Shown here: positions 1 through 7,991 of the stretch, in pieces | Numbering within the stretch: position 1 is the stretch's first letter | Layout: each line of letters opens with the position of its first letter | IMG/VR virus record: IMGVR_UViG_3300033149_001387 | Span: 1-26,944 of that record | Direction: 5' to 3' (one strand) | DNA length: 26,944 nt | Origin: a virus | Program-made: the position numbers and the translations under genes | Notes under the pieces: generated by a model | The model's input: the letters and a program-made list of their open reading frames with translations, nothing else | Databases searched by the model: none | Told to the model about the DNA's origin: nothing

Positions 1-1263
1 TGTAAGTCCACCGGCAGCACCCCCCATTTTCGTAAGCCCAAGAGTCCAGGTGATCATCTTGACGCCGAGCTTGATCCCAGTCAACGCCGTAAGGGCAACT
101 GTAAGCTTGGCAATCAGCGGAATCCATTCCTTATGCGCTTTCGTAAACTCGATCACGCCGAGCAAAGCGTCTTTTGCCCAGACAAGAAACTTCGAGAGTT
201 CCGGCAACAGCTCGTCACCGATGACAACCTTGAGGGCGGCCCATGTATTCTTGAACATCTGGAGTTTGGAATCAAACGTCTCGTACCGTTTCGCGGCCTC
301 AATCTGGAGGGCGGTATTTTCGGTGAAAGCCGTGTTGCCGCGAACGATTGCGTCCTGAAACAAGTCAGAAGCCAGCGTAGCGCGACCCATGACATCTGCA
401 AGGCGGATTCCTTTGAGCTCCAGCTCTTCGATCTTCGTTGTGACGCTGCCGCCTTCTTTTTTGAGTCTTTCCAGTCCCTTGATAAATGAAGCCAATGCCT
501 GCGCTGGCTCCTCTGACCACTGCTTGTGGAAAGTTTCTGCCGAGACGCCTGCAACTTCAGCCCACTTTTCCATATTGCCAATACCGGCAAGAAAGTCATC
601 GTTCATGTTGCGGATAACTTGCGAGATTGCTGTGCCGCCCATCGCGGCCTTGACGCCGACGCTGGCAAGTGCAGCAGCGATCCCGAGTATATCGCCTTCA
701 GTCATACCTGCCAGCTCGCCAGCAGCAGCGATTCGTGTGCCAAGCTCCAGAATATCCTGCTCGGTCGTGGCTGTATTGTTGCCTAGATCGACGATAGACG
801 AAGCAAGGTTACTAACCATCTCTTGTGGCGTACCCGTAATGTTCATAAACTGGGCAACCATCAATGCGCCAGATTCTCCGGCGATGTTCGTTGACACCGA
901 CAGATCGGCTATCGTGCGGGTGAACGCAATGATATTCTCTTTCTTGATGCCAAGCTGTCCGGCAATCTCGCCAATCTTTGCAAGCTCGGTCGCGGCAACG
1001 GGTATCTCGGTTGAGAGCTGCAAGATTTCTTCTCGCATCTCGGCAAACTCTTCTTCGGTAGCATCAACAGTTTTGCGGATACCCGCAAACGCCGACTCGA
1101 ACGAGGCCGCTTCTTTGACGGCAGAGACGAACACTTTCGTGGCAGCCGCACCTATCGCAAATAGAGCTCCGGTGACAACCGTCGACAGATTCCTAAAGCC
1201 TCTCTGTACTTGGGTTGTGTCGCCTCGTATCGTGAGTACACCATCGCCAAGGTCAATCGCCAC
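1..1263 (-). CDS. Phage tail tape measure protein, 3' end outside window
   Basis: The frame stays open from a GTG at 1263 to the left edge (421 codons visible). This protein spans the tail tube lumen, fixes tail length and later reaches the host membrane. The N-terminal part (about residues 45-330) matches the TP901-type tape measure core: FAGIRKTVDAT, then EEFAEMREEILQLSTEIP, then LAKIGEIAGQLGI. Ala/Gly-rich hydrophobic stretches near residues 25-40 and 385-420 fit the family's membrane-active helices. I chose GTG because AAGGAA lies eight bases upstream. It overlaps the end of the frameshift product G-T by 11 bases, the usual order of chaperones followed by tape measure. The family is clear; total length and any C-terminal enzyme domain are unknown. 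Confidence 0.93.
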   Translation of the reverse strand, partial: MAIDLGDGVLTIRGDTTQVQRGFRNLSTVVTGALFAIGAAATKVFVSAVKEAASFESAFAGIRKTVDATEEEFAEMREEILQLSTEIPVAATELAKIGEIAGQLGIKKENIIAFTRTIADLSVSTNIAGESGALMVAQFMNITGTPQEMVSNLASSIVDLGNNTATTEQDILELGTRIAAAGELAGMTEGDILGIAAALASVGVKAAMGGTAISQVIRNMNDDFLAGIGNMEKWAEVAGVSAETFHKQWSEEPAQALASFIKGLERLKKEGGSVTTKIEELELKGIRLADVMGRATLASDLFQDAIVRGNTAFTENTALQIEAAKRYETFDSKLQMFKNTWAALKVVIGDELLPELSKFLVWAKDALLGVIEFTKAHKEWIPLIAKLTVALTALTGIKLGVKMITWTLGLTKMGGAAGGLT

Positions 1264-2001
1264 GACCGTATTTCCTTATCGCTTCTTCTTCTGACAGCAC
1301 AGGTTTGTCGCCCGTCTGTGTTTCTATGGCATCGAGTTTGCTCAAGGTCCACCGCATATCGACCAGCAGATTGAACTCTTCGTCTGTTACGAGATTATTT
1401 ATTTCGCAGGGGAGCTTGTGCCATTCTCCGACGAGCCGGGCGTATCCAATGGCTTCTCGTCGGTCTTTGTCCCACTCGTGGAGCCGGTCGAACTTTCTAT
1501 CTGCTGCCGTTTTTCGTATTCGATGCCCAGCTCTGACAGCCTTGCGAGCAGCCCGGACCCGCCTCCATTGGTCAGCCCAAGCGCCCGTGTGAAAGGGCCG
1601 GAGGTGATCTTCAGCACGGCCCACAGCGCGTTCTGCCATTCTGGATCACTGGCACCCGTATCCCGGTCATCAAGCTGCTCGCGGTCAGCCTCGATGTTCG
1701 GGCAATAGATATAGACCAGCTCATAGGCTTCGTCGAGCAGTTCTGAATAGGCCATGATCAGAACGTCTGCGATCTCTTCGGCCGAAACCTTGACATCCTT
1801 TGTGTTGGCAAGCCGGAACAGTTCAACGGCGCGTCGGATAAACGCCTTGTGCTTGCCTATCGCCGCCCTGAACTCTTTTGCCCGTGTCTTGGTGGTAGGC
1901 TTGATCTCATAGGTCTGGCCGGCCAGCGTTACCTCGATAGATTCATGGCCGAATACCTGCTGGTCGGTTCGCGGTGTCGTTAACGTCTCTTTCAATGCCA
2001 T
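1253..2001 (-). CDS. Tail assembly chaperone G-T, -1 frameshift product
   Basis: A second frame, -1 relative to gene G, is open across the 3' half of G and ends at 1253, inside the start of the tape measure gene. In long-tailed phages a minority of ribosomes slip -1 near the end of G to make G-T, which coats the tape measure protein and recruits tube subunits. The best slip candidate reads GAA AAA C in the G frame (codons E163-K164, bases 1509-1515). Slipping there gives a 249-residue protein: 164 residues of G plus 85 in the T frame. The T part is acidic and protein-like (VTDEEFNLLVDM, PVLSEEEAIRKYG), whereas the bypassed tail of G is Ser/Gly/Thr-rich filler. The slip point is inferred; a second in-frame start is the less likely alternative. 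Confidence 0.7.
1399..2001 (-). CDS. Tail assembly chaperone G-like protein
   Basis: A 200-residue protein encoded directly upstream of the tape measure gene, where chaperone G always sits in siphophages. It starts at ATG 2001 behind AGGAGGGG. The first 100 residues look like a compact fold (VTLAGQTYEIKPTT, then a helical middle). The last 35 residues are low-complexity Ser/Gly/Thr ending SSPAK, typical of a C-terminus that is dispensable because the functional alternative ends in another frame. It is not incorporated into virions in known systems; it protects the tape measure protein before tube polymerisation. The call rests on position, size and the overlapping -1 frame rather than on a signature motif. 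Confidence 0.78.
   Translation of the reverse strand: MALKETLTTPRTDQQVFGHESIEVTLAGQTYEIKPTTKTRAKEFRAAIGKHKAFIRRAVELFRLANTKDVKVSAEEIADVLIMAYSELLDEAYELVYIYCPNIEADREQLDDRDTGASDPEWQNALWAVLKITSGPFTRALGLTNGGGSGLLARLSELGIEYEKRQQIESSTGSTSGTKTDEKPLDTPGSSENGTSSPAK
1509..1516 (-). promoter_or_regulatory. Candidate -1 ribosomal slip site in gene G
   Basis: On the minus strand this reads CGAAAAAC, with G-frame codons GAA then AAA. A one-base backward slip leaves the A-site tRNA-Lys fully paired (AAA on AAA), while the P-site pairing becomes poor, so this is not a perfect X XXY YYZ heptamer. It is the longest homopolymer run in the G/T overlap and lies where G turns into low-complexity sequence. No strong downstream stimulator was identified by eye. 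Confidence 0.4.
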
Positions 2002-2026
2002 TGATTTACCCCTCCTGTCTGCTTGT

Positions 2027-2287
2027 CTATTCTATGGCCATATACACTTGGCCTTTCTCGAACTTGATGCTCAGGCTCACAGGCACATCCTGTTTGACCT
2101 TGGCGTAACAGCACCATTTGTCATAGCACGCCCCTTTCGCCAGCTTCTCGGTCGCATATACACCGATCAACACCCATACACCTGGCTTACGCACGGGGAA
2201 ACGTGCTCTACCGACGATGTACACCGTCTTCGCCGGTTCAGCCTTGTCGCCCTGCACCGATTTTGCCTTCGTCGATTCTGGCGCCAT
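2027..2287 (-). CDS. Hypothetical protein between tail tube and chaperone genes
   Basis: An 86-residue protein. ATG 2287 is chosen because AGGAGGGG precedes it; a longer in-frame extension to 2425 lies in the shadow of the tail tube gene and has no ribosome site. After a charged N-terminus (about 20 residues, Lys/Ala/Glu-rich) the rest alternates beta-type segments (TVYIVGRARFPV, PGVWVLIGVYATEKLAKGAC) and includes three Cys (YDKWCCYAKV). I do not recognise a family. Its place between tube and chaperone genes suggests a tail-assembly or tube-associated role, which is inference only. Confidence 0.75.
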   Translation of the reverse strand: MAPESTKAKSVQGDKAEPAKTVYIVGRARFPVRKPGVWVLIGVYATEKLAKGACYDKWCCYAKVKQDVPVSLSIKFEKGQVYMAIE

Positions 2288-2300
2288 TTTCAGACCCCTC

Positions 2301-2840
2301 CTATGAAGTGAGCGGGATGATACGGAAGTTCGAGGCGCCCTTGATTGCGCCCGCGCTGTCATCCTCTTTGCACTTGAAGTTGTACGGGGTTCCCGTGAAC
2401 TCCGTGTTCGAAATCGTGGCGACAAAATTACCGTCGTTCGCGACCTTTTTGAACCAGTAGACGTTGTTGTCTGTCACCACAGCCATGCGCACATACTTGG
2501 TCGCACCGTCTGCCGTGAGATGTTCGCCGACATGGCTGGCTTCCGGGAACGCCAATGTCAGATGTTTGTCGTCATGTCGCAACGATGCAAACGTGATGGA
2601 TTCAACTCCCATCCTGATCGGATGCTCGTCACTCGACATCATAGACCCGGCGATCCGTTTCTCTTTGACCTCACGCACCCATGTTATCACCATGCCAGCA
2701 TCGCCGTCCGGCTCATCAACCGCCGTGAACCCTTCTGCTACCCAATCGGTTGCACGCGTAACGTTTGCCGGTAGCAGGCTTCCCGGCCACGCCCCGTAGT
2801 AGATTTCGTTGTAATCGATTGCCGAGGTTTCTTGTGCCAT
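2301..2840 (-). CDS. Major tail (tube) protein
   Basis: A 179-residue protein at the standard position of the tail tube subunit, upstream of the chaperones and tape measure gene. The size fits the family (about 140-250 residues). The N-terminal segment about ten residues in (YNEIYYGAWPGSLLPAN) and the alternating beta pattern (EHPIRMGVESITFASLRHD, AVVTDNNVYWFKKV) resemble tube proteins of Gram-positive and Gram-negative siphophages. AGGAGGGT lies seven bases before ATG 2840. It would polymerise around the tape measure protein to form the DNA conduit. The call combines location, size and fold-like pattern; no invariant motif exists. Confidence 0.8.
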   Translation of the reverse strand: MAQETSAIDYNEIYYGAWPGSLLPANVTRATDWVAEGFTAVDEPDGDAGMVITWVREVKEKRIAGSMMSSDEHPIRMGVESITFASLRHDDKHLTLAFPEASHVGEHLTADGATKYVRMAVVTDNNVYWFKKVANDGNFVATISNTEFTGTPYNFKCKEDDSAGAIKGASNFRIIPLTS

Positions 2841-2854
2841 TCGTCATACCCTCC

Positions 2855-3244
2855 TTACATTTGGATCACTGAGATCGTGCTGTCACTGATCGCATCTACT
2901 GTGCCTGTATAGTCAAGCTCAATCTGGCCGATGAAGTCGCCGCTCGGCTGATTAAATGTGCCGGGATCGAACGGGCCGAATATCTTGGCCGTTGTGAGAC
3001 CGACATCAACGCCTTGCGTGACCGTGCCGGTGATGTCATCGACAGCCAACCCGTCTACCGTCCCGCCCGAGACTATGTCGAATGTCAACGTGTCAGCGGC
3101 GTCGGTGTTGATCATCAGGATATACACTCTGCCATTGTTGGCGAAAGCGTCTCCATCGCCGGTATCCGCCGCATCAACGGCGGTCTCTGTCAGCGCAACG
3201 CTTGTAAAGCTCGGCTTATCTACCGTTAGCTCTGCTCGTGCCAT
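2855..3244 (-). CDS. Virion-associated beta-rich protein, paralog of the next gene upstream
   Basis: A 129-residue, acidic, all-beta-looking protein with a GGAGGT site before ATG 3244. It matches the 3259-3630 product in layout and in a landmark near the C-terminus: FGPFDPGTFNQPSGDFIGQI here and YGPFPVERFNHRTGDHAGCV there, each followed by a short Thr/Val strand. These pairs are common among phage structural accessory proteins near head-tail genes. The fold could be an Ig-like or jelly-roll decoration domain, but this is inference. Its position just upstream of the tail tube gene suggests a tail or neck component. Confidence 0.7.
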   Translation of the reverse strand: MARAELTVDKPSFTSVALTETAVDAADTGDGDAFANNGRVYILMINTDAADTLTFDIVSGGTVDGLAVDDITGTVTQGVDVGLTTAKIFGPFDPGTFNQPSGDFIGQIELDYTGTVDAISDSTISVIQM

Positions 3245-3258
3245 TGTTATTTACCTCC

Positions 3259-3630
3259 TTATTTGAACGCCAAAAGCGTGACGCCCGTCGCATCGTCCAT
3301 TGTGAAACACACACATCCTGCATGGTCGCCTGTGCGATGGTTGAACCGCTCGACTGGGAACGGCCCGTAGACTCGGTGTTCCAACGTTGGGATCAAGAGC
3401 GTGGCGGCGGGCGTCGGCGCATCGCTCACAAACGTTACAGTGTCGCCGAACTCCGTCGGTGGCAATATCGGTGTAATGTTACATGCGCCCGCCCCGTCGT
3501 TGATTACAAGTAACAAGGTCGCGCCATCGTTCTTGAACTTGTTGCCAGCCACAAGACCAGCATCTTCAACGGTGGAAATTTGTTTGCCGGTTCGTCCGAC
3601 TGTTACTACATCAATTTCAGTATACGGCAT
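3259..3630 (-). CDS. Virion-associated beta-rich protein, first of a tandem pair
   Basis: A 123-residue protein behind GGAGGTGCGGAA ATG. It is a diverged copy of the following gene: a Thr/Val-rich strand start, a segment reporting a measurable entity in beta strands (TLLLVINDGAGA versus VYILMINTDAAD), then the shared GPF...F(N)...GD block and a final strand. The gap between the two genes is 14 bases and holds only the ribosome site. Function is not recognised; a decoration or fibre-base role is plausible because such beta modules often duplicate in tandem in virion genes. Confidence 0.7.
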   Translation of the reverse strand: MPYTEIDVVTVGRTGKQISTVEDAGLVAGNKFKNDGATLLLVINDGAGACNITPILPPTEFGDTVTFVSDAPTPAATLLIPTLEHRVYGPFPVERFNHRTGDHAGCVCFTMDDATGVTLLAFK

Positions 3631-3655
3631 TTCCGCACCTCCTTTTCGCCAGGCG

Positions 3656-5548
3656 CTATCCCGCGCCCAGCTTTACGTGAAAGAACACGAGCACATATCG
3701 CCACGGCGGATTTGTGCCAGGTTCCGTTATCTGTTGCCCTTCCGTCTCAATACGCCCTCTCATGTATCGCCCCGAATCCACATAGACGGCATGTGAATTT
3801 CGGATACGGTTACAGAAAACGCGGGCCACATCTTCTGCACCATCCCATCCGTCTGTACCGCCATAACACTTTGCCTGCAACGCGACTTCGCTCAGTCTGT
3901 CGCCACGAGGTCTGCCGCCCCGGGTTGATATGACAATTCCTTTCTGGCGCCGTCCGTCCCAGATGCTTGTCGGCGGCGCTTCCGGGATGTACACGTCCCC
4001 GGCCACCTGCGCATACAAGGCCGTCGCAGGCATGGTCAGAAACTCCTTCAGAACAGCTTTGTCGATAACCGTGTCGGCGGTTCCTGTACCCGCCCCAAGC
4101 GTACCATCAAACTCTGTGCCAGCAGCGCCGTAGCTGATACCAACCCGCACGTTGGCTTCGGCGGGAACGGTGAGTGTGCCGACAGACGCACCGCTCTGGA
4201 ATATCACGCCTTCTTCGACATCGCCGACAGGGGGATAGTCGCAAACTTCGCCTGCAAGATTGAGCAATGCTCCACCGTCTGCGTATCGGTCAAACGCGCC
4301 ACCTTCTGGATAGTCGATATGAACTGTACCGTTTGGCGCTTTCAGATAGATATCGATCCGCAGTTTACCGGCAGCCGCAGCCGTATGAGCGACGGTCATT
4401 GTCTGCCACGAAGCGTAATCGTCATAATCCCATGTGACGGCTCCAGGCGTTGACGTGGCTATCGTACCATCGGCTTTCAATTCTGTGATAGTAAAATAGA
4501 GTTCCGTCTCGTCCAAATCGCCCGCGAACGGATCGCCTGCCTGCATCTGAGCGTACATAGTATAATTATGAGCTGCCGTATCCGCGACGTTGACGAAATG
4601 CGTGGACACTATCGGCGTGTTCAACCCACAAGTAGCGTTTGACTGGAACCGTAACCCCTGTACTCCACCGCCAGCACGAGCATACGTCGCGTCAGAATCA
4701 ATTTCGCCCCCATACTGGAACTGCCACTGTCGGCCTTTGTCCAGCGCGGGGGTGTCGAAATCGAAGCCGTCGCTATACACTGACGCTGGATGAATCTTTG
4801 TCCCTGGAATCACAGGGACATAAACATTTGTTGTGCAAGAAGTAAACGTACAATTTCTTAATAGAACTGTATCTTGTGCATAGGCCGCGTTCCCACAATT
4901 CTCAAAAGAGCAGTCTTCCAAAACAGCCGTACCAGTTTCAACTCGTACCCCCGTCCTATCTGTCGAAAAAGGATCGAAACTACATCTTGAGGCGTATACA
5001 AACCCACTATCAACACGAATGGCTCCACGGTATATAGCATGATCGCCATTGTTCGTAAACGTACAATCATAAAACTCAGCAAGAACCCCTGGGTCGGCTA
5101 TGTTCACACCATACCTGTATGCCTCTTGGATTGTACAATCAACGAACTGTGTATTACGAGAAGTTCCCGATATGGCTATGTTAGAAACCCCGGAATTTAA
5201 GAACCGCAACCGCTCAAACCACAAGAAGTTATCACCATCTATCAAGAGTGTATGAGCCGCCCCGTTGAAATCTATGGTCGGCAGCACGTCAGAACCGTCA
5301 GTCCACGGATCGTTTGTTACAGAATCGCAGCCGATGATCTTGATGAACTGGTTGATGTCACCGTCCACACTTGGCGTAATGTCAGCAGCATCGCATGTCC
5401 AAGTCTGGTTGGCCCGGACATATATCGTGTCACCAGCAACGACACCTTGCGCGGCTTGGAGTGCGAAATGAATGTCGCCCCACGGATCAAGCAACGAGCC
5501 ATCCCCGAGGTTGTTGGGAATACTGAAGTCCACGTAATATGTAGCCAT
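3656..5548 (-). CDS. Beta-helix virion protein with C-terminal tail-terminator-like domain
   Basis: A 630-residue protein. It opens like right-handed parallel beta-helix proteins (YYVDFSIPNNLGDGSLLDPW, then AGDTIYVRANQTW) and continues with repeated short turns (FVDCTIQEA, FYDCTFTNNG, LEDCSFENCG, LRNCTFTSC) to about residue 240. A beta-rich middle of carbohydrate-binding type follows to about residue 440. Residues about 455-480 (LTVPAEANVRVGISYG) resemble a linker found in phage virion proteins. Residues about 496-630 resemble DUF3168-type tail terminators: KGIVISTRGGRPRGDRLSE, then ALQAKCYGG, then DVARVF, then EPGTNPPWRYVLVFFHVKL. The gene sits exactly where the tail terminator is expected, and no other terminator gene is visible. 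ATG 5548 overlaps the upstream stop as TGATG. Confidence 0.75.
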   Translation of the reverse strand: MATYYVDFSIPNNLGDGSLLDPWGDIHFALQAAQGVVAGDTIYVRANQTWTCDAADITPSVDGDINQFIKIIGCDSVTNDPWTDGSDVLPTIDFNGAAHTLLIDGDNFLWFERLRFLNSGVSNIAISGTSRNTQFVDCTIQEAYRYGVNIADPGVLAEFYDCTFTNNGDHAIYRGAIRVDSGFVYASRCSFDPFSTDRTGVRVETGTAVLEDCSFENCGNAAYAQDTVLLRNCTFTSCTTNVYVPVIPGTKIHPASVYSDGFDFDTPALDKGRQWQFQYGGEIDSDATYARAGGGVQGLRFQSNATCGLNTPIVSTHFVNVADTAAHNYTMYAQMQAGDPFAGDLDETELYFTITELKADGTIATSTPGAVTWDYDDYASWQTMTVAHTAAAAGKLRIDIYLKAPNGTVHIDYPEGGAFDRYADGGALLNLAGEVCDYPPVGDVEEGVIFQSGASVGTLTVPAEANVRVGISYGAAGTEFDGTLGAGTGTADTVIDKAVLKEFLTMPATALYAQVAGDVYIPEAPPTSIWDGRRQKGIVISTRGGRPRGDRLSEVALQAKCYGGTDGWDGAEDVARVFCNRIRNSHAVYVDSGRYMRGRIETEGQQITEPGTNPPWRYVLVFFHVKLGAG

Positions 5549-5877
5549 CAGATTTCTACCGCCTGTGCGCTCATGATTTGCGCCTTAGCTTCATCCCATG
5601 TTTTGCCCGTTAGTGTTTTACCCTGCAACTTCGCCAGCACTTCATCGATCTCGTCACGCTCAACAGGCATATTCGCTTCAGCTTCAACCGCCGCATCGAG
5701 ATCGGCCTGCACGATGTCTACAGCCTGCTGGAGCAAATCCTTATCAGAAACACTGCCCTGCTCGATATACGGCCACCATGAACGCAGAGTGCCGTCGTCG
5801 AGCGTCACAACGATCTTGACGCGTTCGCGCTTGCTGCCCGGCATGCCCTGTCGATTGAGAATCTTGGCTGTCATCAT
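5548..5877 (-). CDS. Hypothetical small protein in the neck cluster
   Basis: A 109-residue protein starting with tandem ATGs at 5877/5874 that overlap the stop of the gp10-like gene (ATGATGA), so it is translationally coupled. An N-terminal basic beta segment (KRERVKIVVTLDDGTLRSWW) is followed by a long acidic helical region (about residues 45-109, rich in Ala/Asp/Glu). I do not recognise a family. It lies between the gp10-like protein and the tail-terminator-like fusion, so a role in the head-tail joint is possible. Confidence 0.72.
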   Translation of the reverse strand: MMTAKILNRQGMPGSKRERVKIVVTLDDGTLRSWWPYIEQGSVSDKDLLQQAVDIVQADLDAAVEAEANMPVERDEIDEVLAKLQGKTLTGKTWDEAKAQIMSAQAVEI

Positions 5878-6296
5878 GCGATCTTCGTTAGTGCCCGTTT
5901 CAGTTCCGGTTGATCTGCTTCATATGCCGGATAAACGTATGGCCCGGTTGTCTTCTTCATTCGTCGCGTACCCACCTCCAGATACCCGCCATAGCCGCTC
6001 GACGTTGCCACTATGACAGACGGCTCGCCCCGCGGTGACGTTTTGCCAGAGCCTTCGCTGCTTGTTTTACCAACCGCGGTCGTGAGTGGGCCGAACCCCG
6101 TCTGGTCGGGTCCAGACGCAGCCCAACCGATCCGTCGCGTATTGTTACCCGTCTGATCTGTATACGGATGGTTCTTTTTCGCAGTAGCCACAATCCGCTG
6201 TGCCGATTTGACATATTGAACCATGATTGGCAGAATCAGCTCTTTCTTGATCGCGTCTTTATTCAGCCGCACAACCACATCGCTCTTCCACGCCAT
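5874..6296 (-). CDS. HK97 gp10-like head-tail joining protein
   Basis: A 140-residue protein in the canonical place after connector and head-closure genes. Features of the HK97-gp10 group are visible: basic N-terminal helices (KDAIKKELILPIMVQYVKSA, AKKNHPYTDQTGNNTRRIGW), then the GYGGYLEVGTRRM segment (the family's 'Y..fvEfGT' signature) and a C-terminal YPAYEADQPELKRAL helix. In this group the protein acts at the neck between head and tail or in tail completion. ATG 6296 overlaps the upstream stop (TAATG). Confidence 0.83.
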   Translation of the reverse strand: MAWKSDVVVRLNKDAIKKELILPIMVQYVKSAQRIVATAKKNHPYTDQTGNNTRRIGWAASGPDQTGFGPLTTAVGKTSSEGSGKTSPRGEPSVIVATSSGYGGYLEVGTRRMKKTTGPYVYPAYEADQPELKRALTKIA

Positions 6297-6712
6297 TACT
6301 GAATCCCTTTAATCAACACTTCCGTATGATGTTCTTGCGCCGCGGCATCGTCGGGCCTGCCAACTACGCTGAACACAGCCTCGATGTCCGTGTCAGTCCT
6401 ATCTTGCGACACAGCGATGCTCGCACCCGCGCTGTTCTTGAGATCGGTTATCCGGTCATCTTTCGAGATTGACTGCGAGCTTTCCAAAAACAGCCGGAAG
6501 TCCGCGCTCACGATTTCGCCGCCTATCGCCACGACATCTGTACTCTTAATCGGGTCTGGCCGACATGCTACGCCGGTATCGGTATCCGTGATATAGTCAT
6601 AGATCGGAATGTTGCCGCTGTCCACACCGACGGCGGTCTTGTGCTGCACGGTGCAGGTGTGCGTCAACAGCCCGACATAATCCATCGCAGCTAGCACGGA
6701 GGCAAGAGACAT
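6296..6712 (-). CDS. Head closure (stopper) protein
   Basis: A 138-residue protein between the connector and gp10-like genes. The pattern of a small beta barrel fits the head-closure family: THTCTVQHKTA, ITDTDTGVACRPDP, a strand pair around VSADFRLFLESS, then ISKDDRITDL and FSVVGRPD. In known phages this ring closes the portal channel and provides the tail docking surface. It is coupled to its upstream neighbour by TGATG. The assignment depends on gene order and the barrel-like pattern. Confidence 0.72.
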   Translation of the reverse strand: MSLASVLAAMDYVGLLTHTCTVQHKTAVGVDSGNIPIYDYITDTDTGVACRPDPIKSTDVVAIGGEIVSADFRLFLESSQSISKDDRITDLKNSAGASIAVSQDRTDTDIEAVFSVVGRPDDAAAQEHHTEVLIKGIQ

Positions 6713-7077
6713 CAGCCGCTCCTCATAGCATCGTTGATCACGATTTGCCGGGCGGTCATGTCGGTATGGGCAAACTCGATCACGCCGACAGCGGCGGGGG
6801 CCGAGGGCGTCGTCACCATCTTGTCGAAAGCGGCGGCCATATCCTCGTACGCCTTCGCCATAGATTTGCGGTCGATGCTGTAGTTGCCGATCTTCTCAGA
6901 TCGATGCTGCAACACTGCCGGGACTGCCAACGCTCGACACGCCAGGGCAGACGCGGCGAACACATTCTCCGTGCCGCCGATTGCCGAGAGTGCTAGGAAT
7001 GCCTGAATCTCGGCGACGGAGAACAGGGCCGCGGCGGTATCGCCGATCAATAGCTGCACGGATTCAACGTTCGTCAT
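6712..7077 (-). CDS. Head-tail connector (adaptor) protein
   Basis: A 121-residue, mainly helical protein. It begins VESVQLLIGDTAAALFSVAEIQAFL, close in style to phage connectors whose first lines combine an 'LIGD' turn with a helix that counts substrate residues. It is followed by Ala-rich helices and a YSIDRKSMAKAYEDMAAAF segment typical of gp6/gp15-like adaptors. It forms a ring beneath the portal. GGAG nine bases upstream of ATG 7077 is supplied by the end of the previous gene, whose last codons and stop read ACG GAG TAA. Confidence 0.78.
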   Translation of the reverse strand: MTNVESVQLLIGDTAAALFSVAEIQAFLALSAIGGTENVFAASALACRALAVPAVLQHRSEKIGNYSIDRKSMAKAYEDMAAAFDKMVTTPSAPAAVGVIEFAHTDMTARQIVINDAMRSG

Positions 7078-7083
7078 TAGGGG

Positions 7084-7617
7084 TTACTCCGTGTATTCGT
7101 GGAACCCGATGTAGAAATCTATCTCGGAATTGTCGGTCGCATTCCATGCCTGTAACCACACCTTGTCGATACCGCAGCGTAACCGCGGCGTGATAAGATT
7201 CGTTGGGAATCCTGCTGACTCTTGTGGCGACGTCGAATCAAAATGCACCATAAATTCACTGTACTGATCGGCGGTGATAGCGTCGGCCATAGTACCTGCA
7301 CCCCAAACGAACCGCAGTTTATACGGTGTGTCGTGGTCGACAGCCACAACGAAAAAGCGGTGCAGATGAAACATTGTCATACCTGCACGCACAGGCGTAT
7401 CATCTGTACCGAGCAGTTTCGCTGCATCGTCGGCATCAGTGCCATATGTGTTGTTGCCCGAAATCGCAACATACGCGTTTAACGTATCGGCCGCCCAGTT
7501 GTCACCGCTCTGGTCGGCGCTGATACCACGCCATGTCTCTCGGTTATGTACGTGATAGTCCACTGCTTGCAGCTCTATCAGTAGAGGGTCTTTACCGTCA
7601 ACTCGCAGATAGCCCAT
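7084..7617 (-). CDS. Hypothetical virion-region protein
   Basis: A 177-residue protein between a structural membrane-protein block and the connector. It is rich in aromatic residues and Asp, with beta-type segments such as MTMFHLHRFFVVAVDHD and PYKLRFVWGAG and a C-terminal strand set ending IDFYIGFHEYTE. No family is recognised. It starts at ATG 7617, one base into the stop of the preceding gene (TAATG), with AAAGGAG 11 bases before. A head decoration or fibre role is possible but not shown. Confidence 0.75.
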   Translation of the reverse strand: MGYLRVDGKDPLLIELQAVDYHVHNRETWRGISADQSGDNWAADTLNAYVAISGNNTYGTDADDAAKLLGTDDTPVRAGMTMFHLHRFFVVAVDHDTPYKLRFVWGAGTMADAITADQYSEFMVHFDSTSPQESAGFPTNLITPRLRCGIDKVWLQAWNATDNSEIDFYIGFHEYTE

Positions 7618-7991
7618 TATACAGCCGCTCCTTTACCAACCGACCGCCACGTGACCTCCAAACCCCAGGTCACTTGACTGGCGTTCGGGTATGCGAACGT
7701 GACGATGTCGTTTTCATGCAATATCTGACCGTCACTACCATCACCGAACATGAATGTGGTATCTGACAAACCGTTCATGGGTACCGTGAGCAGCACACAA
7801 TTGTAGACGACGCCCGATGCAGAAGTGATTTGTGCCGTAAAATCCTCAACCCCGGACGGGCCGCTCAGGTGTAGCCGGACTTGCATGAGGCGCCAGAGTT
7901 CGTCTGACGTAACGTCAACAGACATAGCAACGCCGACACCGGTATGATAAGAGAATCGGACATTGCTTTCATTCACCGTGATGCCGCTCAT
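7617..7991 (-). CDS. Hypothetical virion-region beta-rich protein
   Basis: A 124-residue protein, mostly predicted strands (VRFSYHTGVGVAMSVDV, FTAQITSASGVVYNCVLL, DIVTFAYPNASQVTWGLEVTW). No family is recognised. GGGAGG precedes ATG 7991, which overlaps the stop of the small membrane protein (TAATG). Together with the 7084-7617 product it forms a coupled pair of unknown structural-looking proteins. Confidence 0.74.
   Translation of the reverse strand: MSGITVNESNVRFSYHTGVGVAMSVDVTSDELWRLMQVRLHLSGPSGVEDFTAQITSASGVVYNCVLLTVPMNGLSDTTFMFGDGSDGQILHENDIVTFAYPNASQVTWGLEVTWRSVGKGAAV

Noticed and set aside
389-1294. Plus-strand frame of 301 codons at the left end
   Set aside because: Ser/Ala-rich shadow of the tape measure gene, which is clearly recognisable on the minus strand.
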